Assembly: GCA_035651055.1 (NCBI GenBank)
Contig: DASRGK010000007.1
Coordinates: forward strand, 1-14,369
Origin: JAFKKF01 sp035651055
GTDB taxonomy: Bacteria; Pseudomonadota; Alphaproteobacteria; Rhizobiales; Kaistiaceae
Direction: 5' to 3'
Length of the DNA: 14,369 nt
Shown here: positions 12,820 to 14,369 of the stretch, one piece after another
Layout: each line of letters starts with the position of its first letter
Numbering within the stretch: position 1 is the stretch's first letter
Notes under the pieces: model-generated
Databases searched by the model: none
What the model was told of the DNA's origin: nothing
What the model saw: the letters and a program-made list of their open reading frames with translations, nothing else
Program-made: the position numbers and the translations under genes

Positions 12820-14369
12820 CTATCGGCCCGGAAAGAGCAACCGCAACAACCCTCCACCGACCCGCTTCTTGACGACGGGAGTGTCGACGGTGGGTCGGCG
12901 CATGAGAAATCCGCCCTGCGGCTGATCGCTCAGCACCGTGACGAACTCGGTGCGGTAGTTGGTTTCGCGGCTGAGCGGCTCGTCCGAGACGATGATCGAG
13001 GATCGCGGCAGTGCCGTCGGGGCGATGCGGGCGAGCACATCCGGCGGGATGGTGATGCGGTCGAGCGCGTCCTTGGCGTCGTCCCCGTTGTCGATCGTGA
13101 CCGCCGTCCAGCGCAAGCCGGCATCGCTGTTTGCCATTGCCGTGAACACATGCGTGCCGATCGGCTTGTCGGGATCGCGGATGGTGACCGGAACCTCGAT
13201 CGTCGCATCGAACAGCTCGCCGCCGTCGGGCCACGGCTGATGCGTATTGCGGCGTACGTACAGCTTCTGGGTGGCGCGGCTGATGTAGACCGAGACCGGC
13301 TCAAGCGCGAGCCTGGCCTCGCGCGCGGCATTGGCGGCGTCAATCTTCCTTGTCTCGGCCGCCTTGGCGGCGTCCTTCGCGGAATCTGCGGCGTCGAGTT
13401 TCGCGGTCGCATCGGCCTTGGCGGATTCGACCTGCGTGGCCAATTCCGCGAGCTTGGCGGCAGCAGCCTGCCTCAGATTCTCGGTCCGGGTCCTTGCGGC
13501 ATCCGCAGCGGCTAGCGCCTTCTCCGCGGCCGCAACCCGCGCATCGGCCCGGGCCTTGAGCAGTTCGAGGTTGTGCACCGATGCCGTCAGGAGTGCGGTA
13601 TCCGGCGCCGGTGGCGCAGTCGCCTTCTTCGCCTCGTCGGCAGTCGCTGCGGCGTCCTTTGTCGCCGCCGTAATGTCGAGTTCTGACTGTGCATCGGCCC
13701 TTGCCGCGTCAAGTTGCGTTGCCAGTTCCGCAGCTTTGGCCGCCGTACTCTGTTTCAGGCTCTCCGCCCGCGCCTTGGCCTGGTCCGCAGCCGCCAGCGC
13801 CTTCTCGGCAGCCGCGAGCCGGGTGCCGGCGCCGGCCTTGAGCGCTTCCAGCCTGCGCAGCGCCGCCTTGAGCGCTGCTGCCTCGCGTCCCGCCTTCGCC
13901 GCGAGCTTCTTCGCCTCGTCGGCCGCCTTGGCCGCGTCTTCGGCTTCGTGCGCAAGCGTCTCGGCGCGCGCGGGAGCGCTCGCGACGGCCTCCGCATTCG
14001 GCACAAGCAATGCCGGATGGGAAATTTCGACGGGGGCCACGTCGTGGGGCGAGATGATTACCCGCAGGCCGATCTTCGCCTTGTCGAACAGCTGCTCCGC
14101 AAAATCGTAAGGCATCCGCACGCAGCCGTGCGAAGCGGCATATCCGGGAAGAGGCCCGCCGTGCAGCGCGATGCCGTTCCAGGTGATGCGCAGCATGTTC
14201 GGCATCCAGGCATCATCATAGAGGGTCGAGTGGTGGTCCTTGTCCTTCTCGATGACGGCGAAGACGCCGGCGGGAGTTTCCCGCCCCTTGGTACCGGTCG
14301 ATACCGGCGCGCGCAGGATCCAGCCATCGGCGTCGTAGAACGTGACTTGCTGGGTCTTGATCGAGACGA
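12820..14369 (-). CDS. L,D-transpeptidase (YkuD) with coiled-coil and degenerate second YkuD-like domain, 5' end cut
   Basis: The frame runs off the right edge, so the N-terminus and any signal peptide are missing. Translating from the edge gives VSIKTQQVTFYDADGW-like sequence, then STGTKGRETPAGVF, LHGGPLPGYAASHGCVRMP and GLRVII: a YkuD catalytic domain with its HGG and SHGC(V)R motifs, the Cys being the nucleophile that makes 3-3 or protein-peptidoglycan cross-links in the periplasm. The ATG at 14205 is inside this domain and is not the start. An Ala/Lys-rich coiled coil of about 220 residues follows, holding two copies of an approximately 76-residue repeat. The last 160 residues (VSVYISRATQKLYVRRN, PVTIRDPDKPIGTHVFTAM) look like a second YkuD-like domain without a Cys motif. 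The family is certain; the roles of the tail domains are inferred. Confidence 0.92.
   Translation of the reverse strand, partial: VSIKTQQVTFYDADGWILRAPVSTGTKGRETPAGVFAVIEKDKDHHSTLYDDAWMPNMLRITWNGIALHGGPLPGYAASHGCVRMPYDFAEQLFDKAKIGLRVIISPHDVAPVEISHPALLVPNAEAVASAPARAETLAHEAEDAAKAADEAKKLAAKAGREAAALKAALRRLEALKAGAGTRLAAAEKALAAADQAKARAESLKQSTAAKAAELATQLDAARADAQSELDITAATKDAAATADEAKKATAPPAPDTALLTASVHNLELLKARADARVAAAEKALAAADAARTRTENLRQAAAAKLAELATQVESAKADATAKLDAADSAKDAAKAAETRKIDAANAAREARLALEPVSVYISRATQKLYVRRNTHQPWPDGGELFDATIEVPVTIRDPDKPIGTHVFTAMANSDAGLRWTAVTIDNGDDAKDALDRITIPPDVLARIAPTALPRSSIIVSDEPLSRETNYRTEFVTVLSDQPQGGFLMRRPTVDTPVVKKRVGGGLLRLLFPGR
13342..13851 (-). repeat. Tandem duplication inside the coiled coil of the L,D-transpeptidase gene
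   Basis: Repeat 1 is at about 13624-13851 and repeat 2 at about 13342-13569, 282 bp (94 codons) apart. Shared protein blocks are LKA(G/R)A, AAAEKALAAAD, LATQ and a closing KDAA. The copies differ at many residues, so the duplication is old and both copies have been kept. Confidence 0.8.

Noticed and set aside
13331..14110. A 259-codon plus-strand frame of Ala/Ser repeats, with signal-peptide-like stretches
   Set aside because: It is the antisense of the Ala-rich coiled coil of the L,D-transpeptidase gene; the repeats are mirrored from that gene.
1..14369. CRISPR array, tRNA or rRNA genes
   Set aside because: No regularly spaced repeats, cloverleaf sequences or conserved rRNA stretches were seen.

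Overview
The window reads as chromosomal DNA of a high-GC alphaproteobacterium, most likely in the Hyphomicrobiales (Rhizobiales) or close by. This rests on the strong G/C bias at third codon positions, the adjacent ppx and rlmE genes, a small secreted protein ending in HEMGHCRGWSADH, and a YkuD protein with a long Ala-rich tail. I made these calls by eye; no database was searched.

Left part (1-4130). A 5' fragment of a helix-turn-helix, transposase-like gene runs off the left edge on the minus strand. A perfect 12-bp inverted repeat covers one of its two possible start sites. Next, on the minus strand, is a secreted protein with four EF-hands and a collagen-like tail, followed by a clear intrinsic terminator. 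Divergent from it, a three-gene operon with ATGA overlaps encodes an OmpR-type response regulator, its sensor kinase and a secreted phosphodiester-glycosidase-like enzyme. A tandem GTTACA repeat with a 10-bp period lies between the two divergent units and is a good candidate for the regulator's own binding site.

Middle part (4160-7690). A DHA2-type MFS exporter follows on the plus strand. Its stop codon and that of the convergent rlmE gene share one CTAG tetranucleotide. rlmE (23S rRNA 2'-O-methyltransferase) overlaps the end of ppx (exopolyphosphatase/GppA family), so the two form a minus-strand ppx-rlmE unit. ppx starts at a TTG behind a good ribosome binding site and carries a long basic N-terminal extension.

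Accessory-looking part (7677-12170). Two minus-strand genes, an ATP-grasp ligase-like protein and a 995-residue exported protein with three SH3-like repeats and an alpha/beta-hydrolase-like domain, sit between two directly oriented 34-nt sequences that match at 29 positions. This segment looks somewhat less GC-rich than its surroundings (not computed). The hydrolase gene has an AT-rich promoter with a perfect palindrome over the predicted -10.

Right part (12170-14369). A small exported protein with a metalloprotease-like HExxH motif (plus strand) faces a minus-strand L,D-transpeptidase cut by the right edge. The latter has a catalytic YkuD domain, a duplicated Ala-rich coiled coil, and a C-terminal domain that resembles YkuD but lacks the catalytic cysteine motif. 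Several products (EF-hand protein, glycosidase, SH3-hydrolase, HExxH protein, L,D-transpeptidase) are predicted to act in the envelope or outside the cell, so cell-envelope biology is the common theme.
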